Shown: in pieces, positions 1 to 7,578 of the stretch
Numbering within the stretch: position 1 is the stretch's first letter
How the letters are laid out: every line of letters starts with the position of its first letter
Source of the DNA: Nocardioides_C sp963700955
GTDB taxonomy: Bacteria > Actinomycetota > Actinomycetes > Propionibacteriales > Nocardioidaceae
Length of the DNA: 64,000 nucleotides
NCBI GenBank assembly: GCA_963700955.1
Contig: CAVOZH010000012.1
Location: 806,001-870,000 of the forward strand
Direction: 5' to 3'
Notes under the pieces: model-generated
The model's input: the letters and a program-made list of their open reading frames with translations, nothing else
Databases searched by the model: none
What the model was told of the DNA's origin: nothing
Position numbers and translations under genes: made by a program

Positions 1-611
1 TCGACCAGCAGCGGCATCCGGTCGTGGATCCGGCCGAGCTCGTCCTCGGCGGTGGTGGTCAGCACGGTGCAGGTCCACCGGAACCGGTCCGGGGCGTCGT
101 CGGCCTTGGTCGGGTCCCGCCAGATCTCGTACAGCCCCGCCATCGCGAGGACCGACCCGTCGGCGTTGTGGATGAAGAACGGCTGCTTCTTCGGTCGTCC
201 CTTCTTCTTGGCGCCCTTGTCCTCGCCGCCAGGGGTGTCGTCGAGCTCCTCGTCGCCGAGGACGTACCACTCGTAGTAGCCGTCGGCGGGGAGGAGGCAA
301 CGGCGGGCGGCGAACGCCTTGCGGAAGGCGGGCTTCTCCGCGACGGTCTCCACGCGGGCGTTGATCAGGCGGTTGCCGATTGCCGGGTCCTTGGCCCACG
401 ACGGAACGAGCCCCCACGTGAGCACCCGCAGCTGGCGTTGCGCGGGCCGTTCCTTCTCCTTCGAGGGAGGCCGCGACAAGACGACGTACACCTCCTTGGT
501 CGGCGCCACGTTGTAGTCGGCGACGAGGCCCTCGCGCACCTCGGACTGCTCGATCTCGAACTCCTCGACAAGGTCCTCGGGGCGGCGGCTGGAGGCGTAA
601 CGACCACACAT
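1..611 (-). CDS. SOS response-associated peptidase (SRAP/YedK/HMCES family), C-terminus cut by window edge
   Basis: Reads leftward from an ATG at 609-611 and is still open at base 1, giving 203 residues; the family is usually a little longer, so only the C-terminus is missing. It starts Met-Cys-Gly-Arg-Tyr; Cys2, exposed when Met is removed, is the family's catalytic residue that forms a covalent link to abasic sites in single-stranded DNA. Other hallmarks are visible: Asn34 in YNVAPT, WGLVPSWA (66-73), NAR-E (84-88), RRCLLPADGYYEW (103-115) and the catalytic-type His196 in HDRMP. An unusual Lys-rich insertion (about 125-142) ends in an AT-hook-like GRPKK. Family role (known): protection of abasic sites during replication. 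The assignment is firm; SOS regulation is not visible here. Confidence 0.93.
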   Translation of the reverse strand, partial: MCGRYASSRRPEDLVEEFEIEQSEVREGLVADYNVAPTKEVYVVLSRPPSKEKERPAQRQLRVLTWGLVPSWAKDPAIGNRLINARVETVAEKPAFRKAFAARRCLLPADGYYEWYVLGDEELDDTPGGEDKGAKKKGRPKKQPFFIHNADGSVLAMAGLYEIWRDPTKADDAPDRFRWTCTVLTTTAEDELGRIHDRMPLLV

Positions 612-672
612 GCTGGTCAGGCTAGTTCGTGATGCCGCGCACGGGTGCGGCAGCTGCGGGGATCCGCCGCGT

Positions 673-1425
673 TCAGCGAGCGAGCTCGTCGAGCAGCCGG
701 GTGGCCGACTCCGGGGTCGTGGGAAGCCCCTCGATCCAGACCCGCAGCTCGGTCGCGCCGAGGTCCAGGTCCCTGAGGAGCTCACGCAGCATCGCGACCG
801 AGGCGCCGAGCTGCGGCAGCCGTGGTACGACGATCGCGGCCCTGTCGACACTCAGCCGGGCGATCGTCTCACCGCCCGCGAACACGGCACGAACCATCTC
901 CGCAACCTGCACGAGGTGCAGCGCACGGGTGAACTGGTGCTCCGCGCGCCTGCCATGGTCGACCACGACCATGTCCACGACCACGAGGGCGTGGCTCGTC
1001 GAGATCACGTGGCCGGTGAGCGCCGCCTCTCGGTACAGCTCGTCGAGCCGGGTGCGCAGATGGGCGAAGCTCGCCATTCCCGTCAGGGGGTCCTCGCAGG
1101 AGAGGTCGTGCAGGAACTCCAGGGTGGCTTCGCTCCAGGCGATGCTGAGCGCCTCCACCGACGCGAAGTCGGGATCGATGCCCAGCACCATGTCGAAAGT
1201 CGTGCGCAGCCCGTCCAATGCCTCACCCAGGGCGGCACCGTCACGGGCTACGTCACGTCCAACCACGGCGCAGGCGGGCCGGGTATCGGCGGCGGACTCC
1301 AGGGCCTCCCCAACTGCCTCGAAGCGCGCCGGCAGAGATCGCCGTACGTCCTCAGACATCTCATGCCCTGGAGCGTCCCCCGCCGGTACCGGCCTGCGAC
1401 GACCGAACGACGTGAATATCGCCAT
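673..1425 (-). CDS. Degenerate GGDEF-domain protein (probably not a diguanylate cyclase)
   Basis: 250 residues. The start chosen is the ATG at 1423-1425, preceded by GGGGAGG; an in-frame extension to 1710 has no good start context and would run through the intergenic region. The C-terminal half has the GGDEF-domain entry signature DPLTG (112-116) followed by FAHLRTRLDEL, an internal VVVDM strand, and GETIARLSVDRAAIVVP (185-201), which aligns with the family's GD-ARxGGDEFxVL strand-turn-strand. The turn itself reads LSVDR (191-195), so the substrate and metal residues of GGDEF are gone. The first 100 residues are helical and unassigned. It is divergent from the sigma factor gene at 1716, with 290 bp between them, so a regulatory partnership is possible but only inferred. 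It may bind nucleotide or act as a scaffold. Confidence 0.75.
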   Translation of the reverse strand: MAIFTSFGRRRPVPAGDAPGHEMSEDVRRSLPARFEAVGEALESAADTRPACAVVGRDVARDGAALGEALDGLRTTFDMVLGIDPDFASVEALSIAWSEATLEFLHDLSCEDPLTGMASFAHLRTRLDELYREAALTGHVISTSHALVVVDMVVVDHGRRAEHQFTRALHLVQVAEMVRAVFAGGETIARLSVDRAAIVVPRLPQLGASVAMLRELLRDLDLGATELRVWIEGLPTTPESATRLLDELAR

Positions 1426-1715
1426 CGGCCGCCTCCCCTTCGCACCGTCTGCCGACTCCCTCGATCGGCTTGCGTACACCGATGAGACGAGCGGCGTCGG
1501 TGTCCATGACGCGGAAAGCGAGGAACTTTTTTCGGGGCAGATTTCCGGGGCCGAAGGCCGATGACCAGATCGACACGATCGGCGCGTCTCCGGCGGCCAG
1601 CTCAAAAGGTAGATATCGGACACAGGCCTCCCTGACGGCCGACGAGGTCTATGGTGAGGCGAAAGCGGGGTTTGAACCCACGTCACCTTCGGACGCGGAG
1701 AGTCGTTCATCAGAC

Positions 1716-3971
1716 ATGACAGAGCTGCTGAGTGGGGTCGAGGCTCCCAGCGACGCCGAGCTGATCTCGCGCGTCCGCGGGGGAGACGTGGCTGCCTACG
1801 GCGAGCTCTTCTCCCGCCACGTCGACGCGGCCAGGCGTCTGGGACGGCAGCTGGTCCGCGGCGCGGACTGTGACGACCTGGTCTCCGACGCCTTCGCGAA
1901 GACGCTCCAGGTGCTCCAAGGTGGCGGCGGGCCCGATGTCGCGTTCCGCGCCTACCTCCTGACCTCTGTGCGTCGCCTCCACGTGGATCGGATCCGGGCC
2001 TCGAAGAGGGTCCAGCCGTCGGACGACATGGCGCAGTACGACGACGGCGTACCGTTCCAGGACACAGCGGTCGCGAGCTTCGAGAACGGCGCCGCGGCCA
2101 AGGCGTTCAGCTCGCTCCCCGAGCGCTGGCAGCTCGTGCTCTGGCACCTCGAGGTCGAAGGACAGAAGCCCGCGGACATCGCTCCCCTGCTCGGGATGAC
2201 CGCCAACTCCGTGTCGGCGCTGGCCTACCGTGCCCGCGAGGGCCTGCGGCAGGCGTTCTTGACCATGCACCTCGCGGACAGCCCCACCGAGGAGTGCCGC
2301 TGGGTCAACGAGCACCTCGGCGCGTACGTCCGAAAGGGCCTCTCCCGCCGCGACACCGCGAAGGTGGAGGAGCACCTCGACGGTTGCCGCCGCTGCACCG
2401 CGATGTATCTCGAGCTCGACGAGGTCAACTCGAACCTCGCCGGCATCATCGGCCCGCTGCTGCTCGGGGCGGCCGCGACCGGCTACGTCTCCGCCGCAGG
2501 CAGCGCAGGACTCACCGGTGTCACCACGCTCCTCGACAGGGTCCGCGACGTCTTCACCGTCAACGCCGGAGGCGGCGGCGCCGGGAGCGGCAGCGTCAGC
2601 AGCGGCAGCGTCAGCAGCGGCATCGGCAGCAGCAGCATCGGTACCAGCGGCATCGGCACCAGCGGCATCGGCACCAGCAGCATCGGTACCAGCGGCGCCG
2701 GAGGTGCAGGCATCGGGAGTGCCAGCGCAGGGGCTGCCGGTGCGGGAACTGTCAGCGCAGGTGTTGGTGCGGCGGCCGCCGGGGGCGCGATCACCGCCGC
2801 TGGCGGCCTTATCGGCGCCGGGAGCGTTGTCGCCGCAGGTGTCGCCGCCGTGACGACGGCCGCCTTCGTGTTCGGCGGTGGTGGGGGCGCCAAGGAGGTC
2901 GTGTCCCAGGCAGACCGACCGATCAGCATCGTGCAGACGCCGGCAGGTCGAGGCCCTGCGAATGAGGCAGGCCCCGGCATTGCGACCAGGACACAGACAG
3001 AGGAGACCGGTCCTGCCAGGGACATCGGTGCCGCCGGTCCGACGATGGGCGACAGTGGCGGCGACGCGGGGCCAGGCACCTACGGGCACATGCAGATGGA
3101 TCTGCCGCCCTACAGCTGGGCGAACATCCCGGCTGCCTTCCCGCCGGCCGCGCCGGGCGCCGACCCCGCTGACGGCACGTCACCCGACTCCGGAACGGCC
3201 CCGGAATCGGGCTCCGGTGGCACCGACGGCACAGCGGACGGCCCAGCAGACAACCCGGACGCCGACAACCCCGGCTCCGACGGCGCGACCACCGGCGACG
3301 GCACGAGCGACTCCGGCACCGGCGACAACACCGACAGCACCGGCGACACCGGCTCCGACGGCGCGACCACCGGCGACACCGGCAGCACCGGCAGCACCGG
3401 CAGCACCGGCGACAGCGGGAGCACCGACGGCTCGGGCACCAACGGCGGGGACACAGCAGGCAACGGCGGCGGCACGGGCAACGACACCGGCAACGGCGGC
3501 GGCACGGAGCCGGGCAGCGACACCGGCAACGGCGGCGGCACGGAGCCGGGCAGCGGGAACACCGATCCCGATCCGAACGAACCCGGCCCCAGCGGGGACC
3601 CCGATCCCGGCACCCCAGGTCCAGGCCCGGTCGAGAACCCCGCGCCCGTTGCATCCGCAATCCTCGGCGCCGCCGGCGACCACATCGGAAGACTTCTCAC
3701 CGTGATCGTCCCGGACGCTCCCGCCGGCAACATGGTTCTCGATCTTGTCGGAGGCGACGAGAAGGAGTCGCGCTCAGTCACGTTCACCGATGCGGCAACT
3801 GGCTGCGCGCTGAGCCGCGGCAGCGTCTCTTGTGGCCTGCCGGCAGCCGCTACTCAGACGCTGGTCCTCAAGGTGAAGATGCCGCAAGGCCAGATCGACA
3901 AGGTCCACGTCCGTGTCACCTTCCCCGGCACGACGCACGCACCGCGCAACATCCAGATCTCCGAACCGTAG
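1716..3971 (+). CDS. ECF-like sigma factor fused to anti-sigma zinc finger, membrane segment and repeat-rich extracytoplasmic tail
   Basis: 751 residues from ATG 1716 (in-frame upstream starts exist; no strong Shine-Dalgarno, so the start is uncertain). Order seen: sigma region 2 (about 15-95, with DCDDLVSDAFAKTLQ and HVDRIRASKR), sigma region 4 (about 128-183, LPERWQLVLWHLEVEGQ then a helix-turn-helix), an anti-sigma ZAS-type motif His220-x3-Cys224-x2-Cys227, a hydrophobic stretch near 243-262, a Gly/Ser/Ile repeat block (288-340, GIGTS pentapeptides), a membrane segment about 368-388, then a Thr/Gly/Asp/Pro repeat tail and a C-terminal domain of about 110 residues with two cysteines. Normal ECF sigma factors are about 200 residues with a separate anti-sigma gene. 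The layout implies a membrane-held sigma factor that would have to be released by proteolysis (inference). Confidence 0.82.
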   Translation: MTELLSGVEAPSDAELISRVRGGDVAAYGELFSRHVDAARRLGRQLVRGADCDDLVSDAFAKTLQVLQGGGGPDVAFRAYLLTSVRRLHVDRIRASKRVQPSDDMAQYDDGVPFQDTAVASFENGAAAKAFSSLPERWQLVLWHLEVEGQKPADIAPLLGMTANSVSALAYRAREGLRQAFLTMHLADSPTEECRWVNEHLGAYVRKGLSRRDTAKVEEHLDGCRRCTAMYLELDEVNSNLAGIIGPLLLGAAATGYVSAAGSAGLTGVTTLLDRVRDVFTVNAGGGGAGSGSVSSGSVSSGIGSSSIGTSGIGTSGIGTSSIGTSGAGGAGIGSASAGAAGAGTVSAGVGAAAAGGAITAAGGLIGAGSVVAAGVAAVTTAAFVFGGGGGAKEVVSQADRPISIVQTPAGRGPANEAGPGIATRTQTEETGPARDIGAAGPTMGDSGGDAGPGTYGHMQMDLPPYSWANIPAAFPPAAPGADPADGTSPDSGTAPESGSGGTDGTADGPADNPDADNPGSDGATTGDGTSDSGTGDNTDSTGDTGSDGATTGDTGSTGSTGSTGDSGSTDGSGTNGGDTAGNGGGTGNDTGNGGGTEPGSDTGNGGGTEPGSGNTDPDPNEPGPSGDPDPGTPGPGPVENPAPVASAILGAAGDHIGRLLTVIVPDAPAGNMVLDLVGGDEKESRSVTFTDAATGCALSRGSVSCGLPAAATQTLVLKVKMPQGQIDKVHVRVTFPGTTHAPRNIQISEP
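2583..2697 (+). repeat. 15-bp tandem repeats coding GIGTS/SVSSG pentapeptides
   Basis: Inside the sigma/anti-sigma fusion gene. Units such as GGCATCGGCACCAGC and GGCAGCGTCAGCAGC follow each other in frame, giving pentapeptides of Gly, Ile/Val, Gly/Ser, Thr/Ser and Ser. The array lies between the zinc-finger region and the membrane segment and probably forms a flexible linker. In-frame repeats of this kind are prone to copy-number change. Confidence 0.8.
3483..3554 (+). repeat. Two exact 36-bp tandem repeats in the sigma-fusion tail
   Basis: Two identical 36-bp units (3483-3518 and 3519-3554) code the twelve-residue unit DTGNGGGTEPGS twice. They form part of a longer low-complexity Asp/Gly/Ser/Thr tail (about 3170-3600) that also contains runs of the 9-bp unit GGCAGCACC and two copies of a block coding GSDGATTGD. 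The tail is predicted to be outside the membrane. Confidence 0.85.
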
Positions 3972-4085
3972 GGCGAGGCCTCTCGCAGCCCGGCCGGCTG
4001 TCGCGCCGACCACTCCTCATCCACAAACCCGCTGCCCGCTGGTCGCACCCCGCTAAACGCATCGCGCGCGGCAGCGCGGCCGTCG

Positions 4086-4091
4086 TACACT
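4086..4091 (+). promoter_or_regulatory. Candidate -10 element (TACACT) for the T-box/aspS transcript
   Basis: TACACT lies 15-20 bases before the first base of the conserved T-box Stem I, the position expected for the -10 of the leader transcript. No clear -35 is seen. The 3972-4097 stretch before it contains nothing else I can recognise. Confidence 0.45.
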
Positions 4092-4105
4092 CTCGGCACT
4101 GCGTT

Positions 4106-4301
4106 GACGGAGACGAGTAGCCGCCGAGCGATGGAGCACAGAGAGCCGCCCGAAGTGCTGAGAGGGCGGAGTCCATCCCGGCGTCGAAGACACTCCTGAG
4201 CATGCTTCACGAACGAGGCCGCGCCCGTCCTGGGCCGGCGAAGGTGTGGTGGCACAGCGAAATCCCCCGTCGCCCACACCTCCTGGGGCTCTCCCAGGAG
4301 G
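4106..4301 (+). promoter_or_regulatory. Translational T-box riboswitch, Asp (GAC) specifier, controlling aspS
   Basis: All core T-box parts can be drawn. Stem I: GGAG 4109-4112 pairs with CTCC 4193-4196; the AGTA loop-E/GA motif (4116-4119) faces the specifier loop; CGCCG 4122-4126 pairs with CGGCG 4179-4183; ATGGA 4131-4135 pairs with TCCAT 4172-4176; the distal AGAGAGC and TGAGAG T-loop motifs flank CCGCCC/GGGCGG. The specifier triplet is GAC (4189-4191), an Asp codon, followed by the usual purine. The T-box element GGTGGCACAGCG (4248-4259) matches the family consensus at 11 of 12 bases; its TGGC would pair with a tRNA ending G73-CCA, as tRNA-Asp does. Antisequestrator: AGGTGTGG 4242-4249 with CCACACCT 4274-4281, a seven-base bulge 4250-4256, then GCGA/TCGC. 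It competes with the hairpin that hides the Shine-Dalgarno. Confidence 0.93.
4279..4301 (+). promoter_or_regulatory. Shine-Dalgarno sequestering hairpin of the T-box
   Basis: CCTCCTGGG (4279-4287) and CCCAGGAGG (4293-4301) form a perfect nine-pair stem with a five-base loop. The right arm contains AGGAGG (4296-4301), the ribosome binding site seven bases before the ATG at 4309. The left arm shares 4279-4281 with the antisequestrator helix, so only one of the two structures can form. There is no U-run, so control should be at translation, as is usual for actinobacterial T-boxes. Confidence 0.92.
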
Positions 4302-4308
4302 TGAAGAG

Positions 4309-5598
4309 ATGCATCGCACGCTCACAGCACAGCTACCAGCCACGCCACCGGGCACCCGGGTCCGCGTCGAAGGCTGGGTCCATCGCCGGCGCACGCTGGC
4401 GTCCGTCACGTTCCTCGTCCTTCGGGACCGCACCGGACTGGCACAGGTGGTCGTCAAGGAACCTGGAGCCGTCGCGCAGGCGGCGGGTCTCGGCGAGGAG
4501 ACGGTGGTCTCGGTCGAGGGCATCCTCATCGCGAACCAGTCGGCTCCCGGGGGTGTCGAGGTCGTCGAGCCGACTCTTTCGGCGCTCTCCGAGCCCGCCG
4601 AGACGCCGCCGGTGGAGCTCTGGCGTCCGACTCTCTCGGCAGGGCTGCCGACGCTGCTCGACAACGCACCGGTGACCTTGCGCCACCCTCGCAGCAAGGC
4701 GATGTGGCTGCTGGCTTCGGCGAGCATGCAGGGCTTCCGGCGAGCGTTGACCCGCGAAGGGTTCACCGAGATCGCCACCCCGAAGATCGTCGGCACGAGC
4801 ACCGAGTCGGGCGCGAACGTCTTCGCTGTCGACTACTTCGGCGAGAAGGCCTTCCTCGCCCAGTCGCCGCAGCTGTACAAGCAGACCCTGGTCGGTGTCT
4901 TCGAGCGGGTCTTCGAGGTCGGACCGGTGTTCCGCGCCGAGCCGCACGACACGGTGCGCCACATCGCGGAGTACGTCTCGCTCGACGCCGAGCTCGGTTT
5001 CATCGAGGACCACAGGGACGTGCTCGTCGTACTCCGGTCCGCGCTGGCGGGGATGCTCGAGGCGACCAGCGAGCTCGCACCGACCGCGCTCGAGACCCTG
5101 GCCGTCGAGCAACCGACGCTCCCCGAGGAGATCCCGGTCGTCCACTTCACCGACGCGCTGAAGATCGTCGGCGCGCCGGAGGACGAGCCCGACCTCGCCC
5201 CCGCCCACGAGCGAGCCCTGAGCGCCTGGGCCCGCGAGGAGTACGGCAGCGACTTCCTCGCCGTCGAGGGCTACCCGATGCGCAAGCGGCCGTTCTACAC
5301 GCACCCGCAACCTGACGACCCCCGCTGGTCGAACTCCTTCGACCTGCTGTTCCGAGGGCTGGAGCTCACCACCGGCGGCCAGCGGTTGCACCAGTACTCG
5401 GACTACCGTGCCGCACTGGCGGCCAGCGGCCAGTCGGAGGCGCCGTACGACGGGTACCTGCAGGCCTTCCGCCACGGCATGCCCCCTCATGGGGGGTTCG
5501 CGATCGGGCTGGAGCGCTGGGTCGCGCGGCTGACCGGGGCGGAGAACATTCGTGAAGCGAGGCTGTTCCCGCGCGACATCAACCGCCTCTCGCCCTAG
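4309..5598 (+). CDS. aspS: Aspartyl-tRNA synthetase, archaeal-type (possibly non-discriminating AspRS)
   Basis: 429 residues from ATG 4309, set by the AGGAGG at 4296-4301. Charges tRNA-Asp with aspartate in the cytoplasm. An N-terminal OB-fold anticodon domain is followed by a class II catalytic core: FLAQSPQLYKQ (about 183-193), motif 2 FRAEPHDTVRHIAEY (from about 208) and motif 3 GFAIGLERW (about 397-405). The SPQLYKQ and RHIAEYVSLDAEL wording fits archaeal-type AspRS rather than AsnRS. At 429 residues it is far shorter than the usual bacterial AspRS (about 590), so it may be a second enzyme in this genome (inference). The Asp-specific T-box in front supports the substrate. Whether it also charges tRNA-Asn cannot be told from this window. 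Confidence 0.9.
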   Translation: MHRTLTAQLPATPPGTRVRVEGWVHRRRTLASVTFLVLRDRTGLAQVVVKEPGAVAQAAGLGEETVVSVEGILIANQSAPGGVEVVEPTLSALSEPAETPPVELWRPTLSAGLPTLLDNAPVTLRHPRSKAMWLLASASMQGFRRALTREGFTEIATPKIVGTSTESGANVFAVDYFGEKAFLAQSPQLYKQTLVGVFERVFEVGPVFRAEPHDTVRHIAEYVSLDAELGFIEDHRDVLVVLRSALAGMLEATSELAPTALETLAVEQPTLPEEIPVVHFTDALKIVGAPEDEPDLAPAHERALSAWAREEYGSDFLAVEGYPMRKRPFYTHPQPDDPRWSNSFDLLFRGLELTTGGQRLHQYSDYRAALAASGQSEAPYDGYLQAFRHGMPPHGGFAIGLERWVARLTGAENIREARLFPRDINRLSP

Positions 5599-5667
5599 TC
5601 CATCCGCGCCGACGAGGACCCGTTGGGGCGGGTGCGTTATCTCGAGACGATCGGGTAAGAAGGATTC

Positions 5668-6195
5668 ATGACCGTCACGAGACTGCTCGCCCGCCCCATG
5701 CTCGCCTCGATGTTCGTCGTCGGCGGCGTGAACGCCCTCAGGAACACCGAGCTGGCCGCCACCCGAGCCAAGCCCGTGACGGACGCCGTGGTTCCTCTCG
5801 CGCAGAAGGTCGCACCCAACGCCCCCATCCCCACCGACCCGAAGACGCTGGTCCGGATCAACGCGGCAGCCCAGATCGCCGCCGGCCTCGCACTTGCCAC
5901 GGGCCGCGTCCCGAGGCTGTCCGCGCTCACCCTCGCGGCGACCCTGGTGCCGACCACGGCGGCGGGACACCGCTTCTGGGAGGAGACCAGCCCCGAGACG
6001 AGGGCCAACCAGCGGGTCCACTTCTTCAAGAACGTGTCGATGCTCGGCGGGCTGATGATCGCCGGCGTGGACACCGACGGGAAGCCGGGCCTGGCGTGGC
6101 GCGCCAAGCACGCCGCCTCTGACGTGCGCCGCGAGGCCAAGCACGTCCGCAAGGCCGCGAAGCGCGAGGCCAAGCTCGCCCGCAAGAGCATCTGA
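5668..6195 (+). CDS. DoxX family membrane protein
   Basis: 175 residues; ATG 5668 follows AAGAAGGATTC, a usable ribosome binding site. Four hydrophobic segments are spaced as in DoxX proteins, starting LLARPMLASMFVVGGVNAL, and the family's PxPT-K turn and GxxLATGRVPRLSALTLA segment are recognisable. The last 35 residues form a strongly basic tail with repeats of the type RREAKHVRKAAKREAK, probably a cytoplasmic amphipathic helix. DoxX proteins are linked to membrane redox and thiol stress in actinobacteria (family knowledge), but the exact role is not established. It stands alone between aspS and aroA. Confidence 0.85.
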   Translation: MTVTRLLARPMLASMFVVGGVNALRNTELAATRAKPVTDAVVPLAQKVAPNAPIPTDPKTLVRINAAAQIAAGLALATGRVPRLSALTLAATLVPTTAAGHRFWEETSPETRANQRVHFFKNVSMLGGLMIAGVDTDGKPGLAWRAKHAASDVRREAKHVRKAAKREAKLARKSI

Positions 6196-6291
6196 CCTGA
6201 GCACACGATGCGGCCGGTCGCGCCTCGGCCGACCGGCCGTTCTCGTCGTCGGCTCCGTCGACGGGCGGTGCGGCCGATACCCTCGTCTGCG

Positions 6292-7578
6292 ATGACCGAG
6301 ACGCCGCCCTCTGCCCTGGCCGACCCCTGGCCCGCCCCGCGCGCCACCGCCCCCGTACGCGCATCGGTGTCGCTGCCGGGCTCCAAGTCCCTCACGAACC
6401 GCGCCCTGGTCCTGGCCGCGCTCTCCGACGGCCCTTCGGTCGTACGACGGGCGCTCCGCTCGCGCGACACCGAGCTCATGGCACGCGCACTCACCTCGCT
6501 GGGTGCGGCGGTCGACACCTCCGGCGACGAGTGGGAGGTCACACCCGGCCCGATCACCGGACCTGCCAAGGTCGACTGCGGCCTGGCCGGCACGGTGATG
6601 CGCTTCGTCCCCCCGGTGGCGGCACTTGCGCGAGGTGCGGTGGCCTTCGACGGGGACGCGCACGCCCGGACCCGCCCCATGGGCGAGGTCCTCGAAGCGT
6701 TGCGGGGTCTGGGCGTGGTGATCGAGGACGAGGGACGGGGCACGCTGCCCTTCACGGTGATGGGCTCCGGCCGCGTCCCCGGCGGCACCGTGACGATCGA
6801 CGCCTCGGCCTCGAGCCAGTTCATCTCCGCACTGCTCCTTGCGGGGGCCCGCTATGACCACGGCGTCGACGTACGCCACGACGGCAAGCCGGTCCCGTCG
6901 CTCCCCCACATCGAGATGACCGTGGACCAGCTGCGGCTGCACAGCGTTGAGGTCGACGACACCGAGGCGAACCGCTGGCGGGTCTTTCCCGGCACCATCC
7001 GTGCCGTCGACGCCGCGATCGAGCCGGATCTGTCCAACGCGGCGCCGTTCCTTGCGGCGGCCCTGGTCACCGGTGGAGAGGTCACGGTGCGCGACTGGCC
7101 CCGCAGGACCACCCAGGCCGGTGACGCACTCCGCGAGATCCTGACCCTGATGGGTGGCGAGGTCGTGCTGACCGACGAGGGGCTCACCGTGCGCGGAACC
7201 GGCGCCATCCACGGCGTGGACCTCGACCTCCACGACATCGGGGAGCTCACGCCCGCCGTCGCGGCACTGTGCCTTCTCGCCGACTCCCCCTCGCACCTGC
7301 GGGGCGTCGCGCACATCCGGGGCCACGAGACGGACCGGATCAGCGCACTGGCCGGCGAGTTCACCAAGCTCGGCGGCGACGTCACCGAGACCGCGGACGG
7401 CCTGAGCATCCGCCCCGCCGCCTTGCACGGCGGCGTCTTCGGCACCTACGCGGACCACCGGATGGCCCACGCCGGCGTGATCATCGCCCTCGCGGTCGAC
7501 GGCGTGCTGGTCGAGAACATCGCGACGACCTCGAAGACCTTCCCCGGTTTTGCCGACGCGTGGACGAGGCTTCTCTAG
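6292..7578 (+). CDS. aroA: 3-phosphoshikimate 1-carboxyvinyltransferase (EPSP synthase)
   Basis: 428 residues. Joins shikimate-3-phosphate and phosphoenolpyruvate in the shikimate pathway to aromatic amino acids. Signature segments: LPGSKSLTNRAL (about 25-36), a GLAGTVMRF loop, SSQFISALLLAGARY, a D-L-H-D-IGELTPAVAAL segment, RGHETDRISAL and DHRMAHAGVIIAL near the end. The start is the ATG at 6292 rather than in-frame codons from 6208: TACCCT (6278-6283) lies eight bases upstream, which suggests a leaderless transcript. The next gene, rsgA, begins on the very next base after the stop, so the two are probably one operon. No distinct features of a glyphosate-resistant class were assessed. Confidence 0.96.
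   Translation: MTETPPSALADPWPAPRATAPVRASVSLPGSKSLTNRALVLAALSDGPSVVRRALRSRDTELMARALTSLGAAVDTSGDEWEVTPGPITGPAKVDCGLAGTVMRFVPPVAALARGAVAFDGDAHARTRPMGEVLEALRGLGVVIEDEGRGTLPFTVMGSGRVPGGTVTIDASASSQFISALLLAGARYDHGVDVRHDGKPVPSLPHIEMTVDQLRLHSVEVDDTEANRWRVFPGTIRAVDAAIEPDLSNAAPFLAAALVTGGEVTVRDWPRRTTQAGDALREILTLMGGEVVLTDEGLTVRGTGAIHGVDLDLHDIGELTPAVAALCLLADSPSHLRGVAHIRGHETDRISALAGEFTKLGGDVTETADGLSIRPAALHGGVFGTYADHRMAHAGVIIALAVDGVLVENIATTSKTFPGFADAWTRLL

Noticed and set aside
1425..1710. In-frame extension of the GGDEF-like gene across the divergent intergenic region
   Set aside because: The region upstream of 1425 has a good ribosome binding site for the shorter form and the extension is Arg/Pro/Ser rich and not domain-like.
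5599..5667. GGACCCGTTGGGGC before the DoxX gene as a tenth DosR-like site
   Set aside because: The second half-site is missing.
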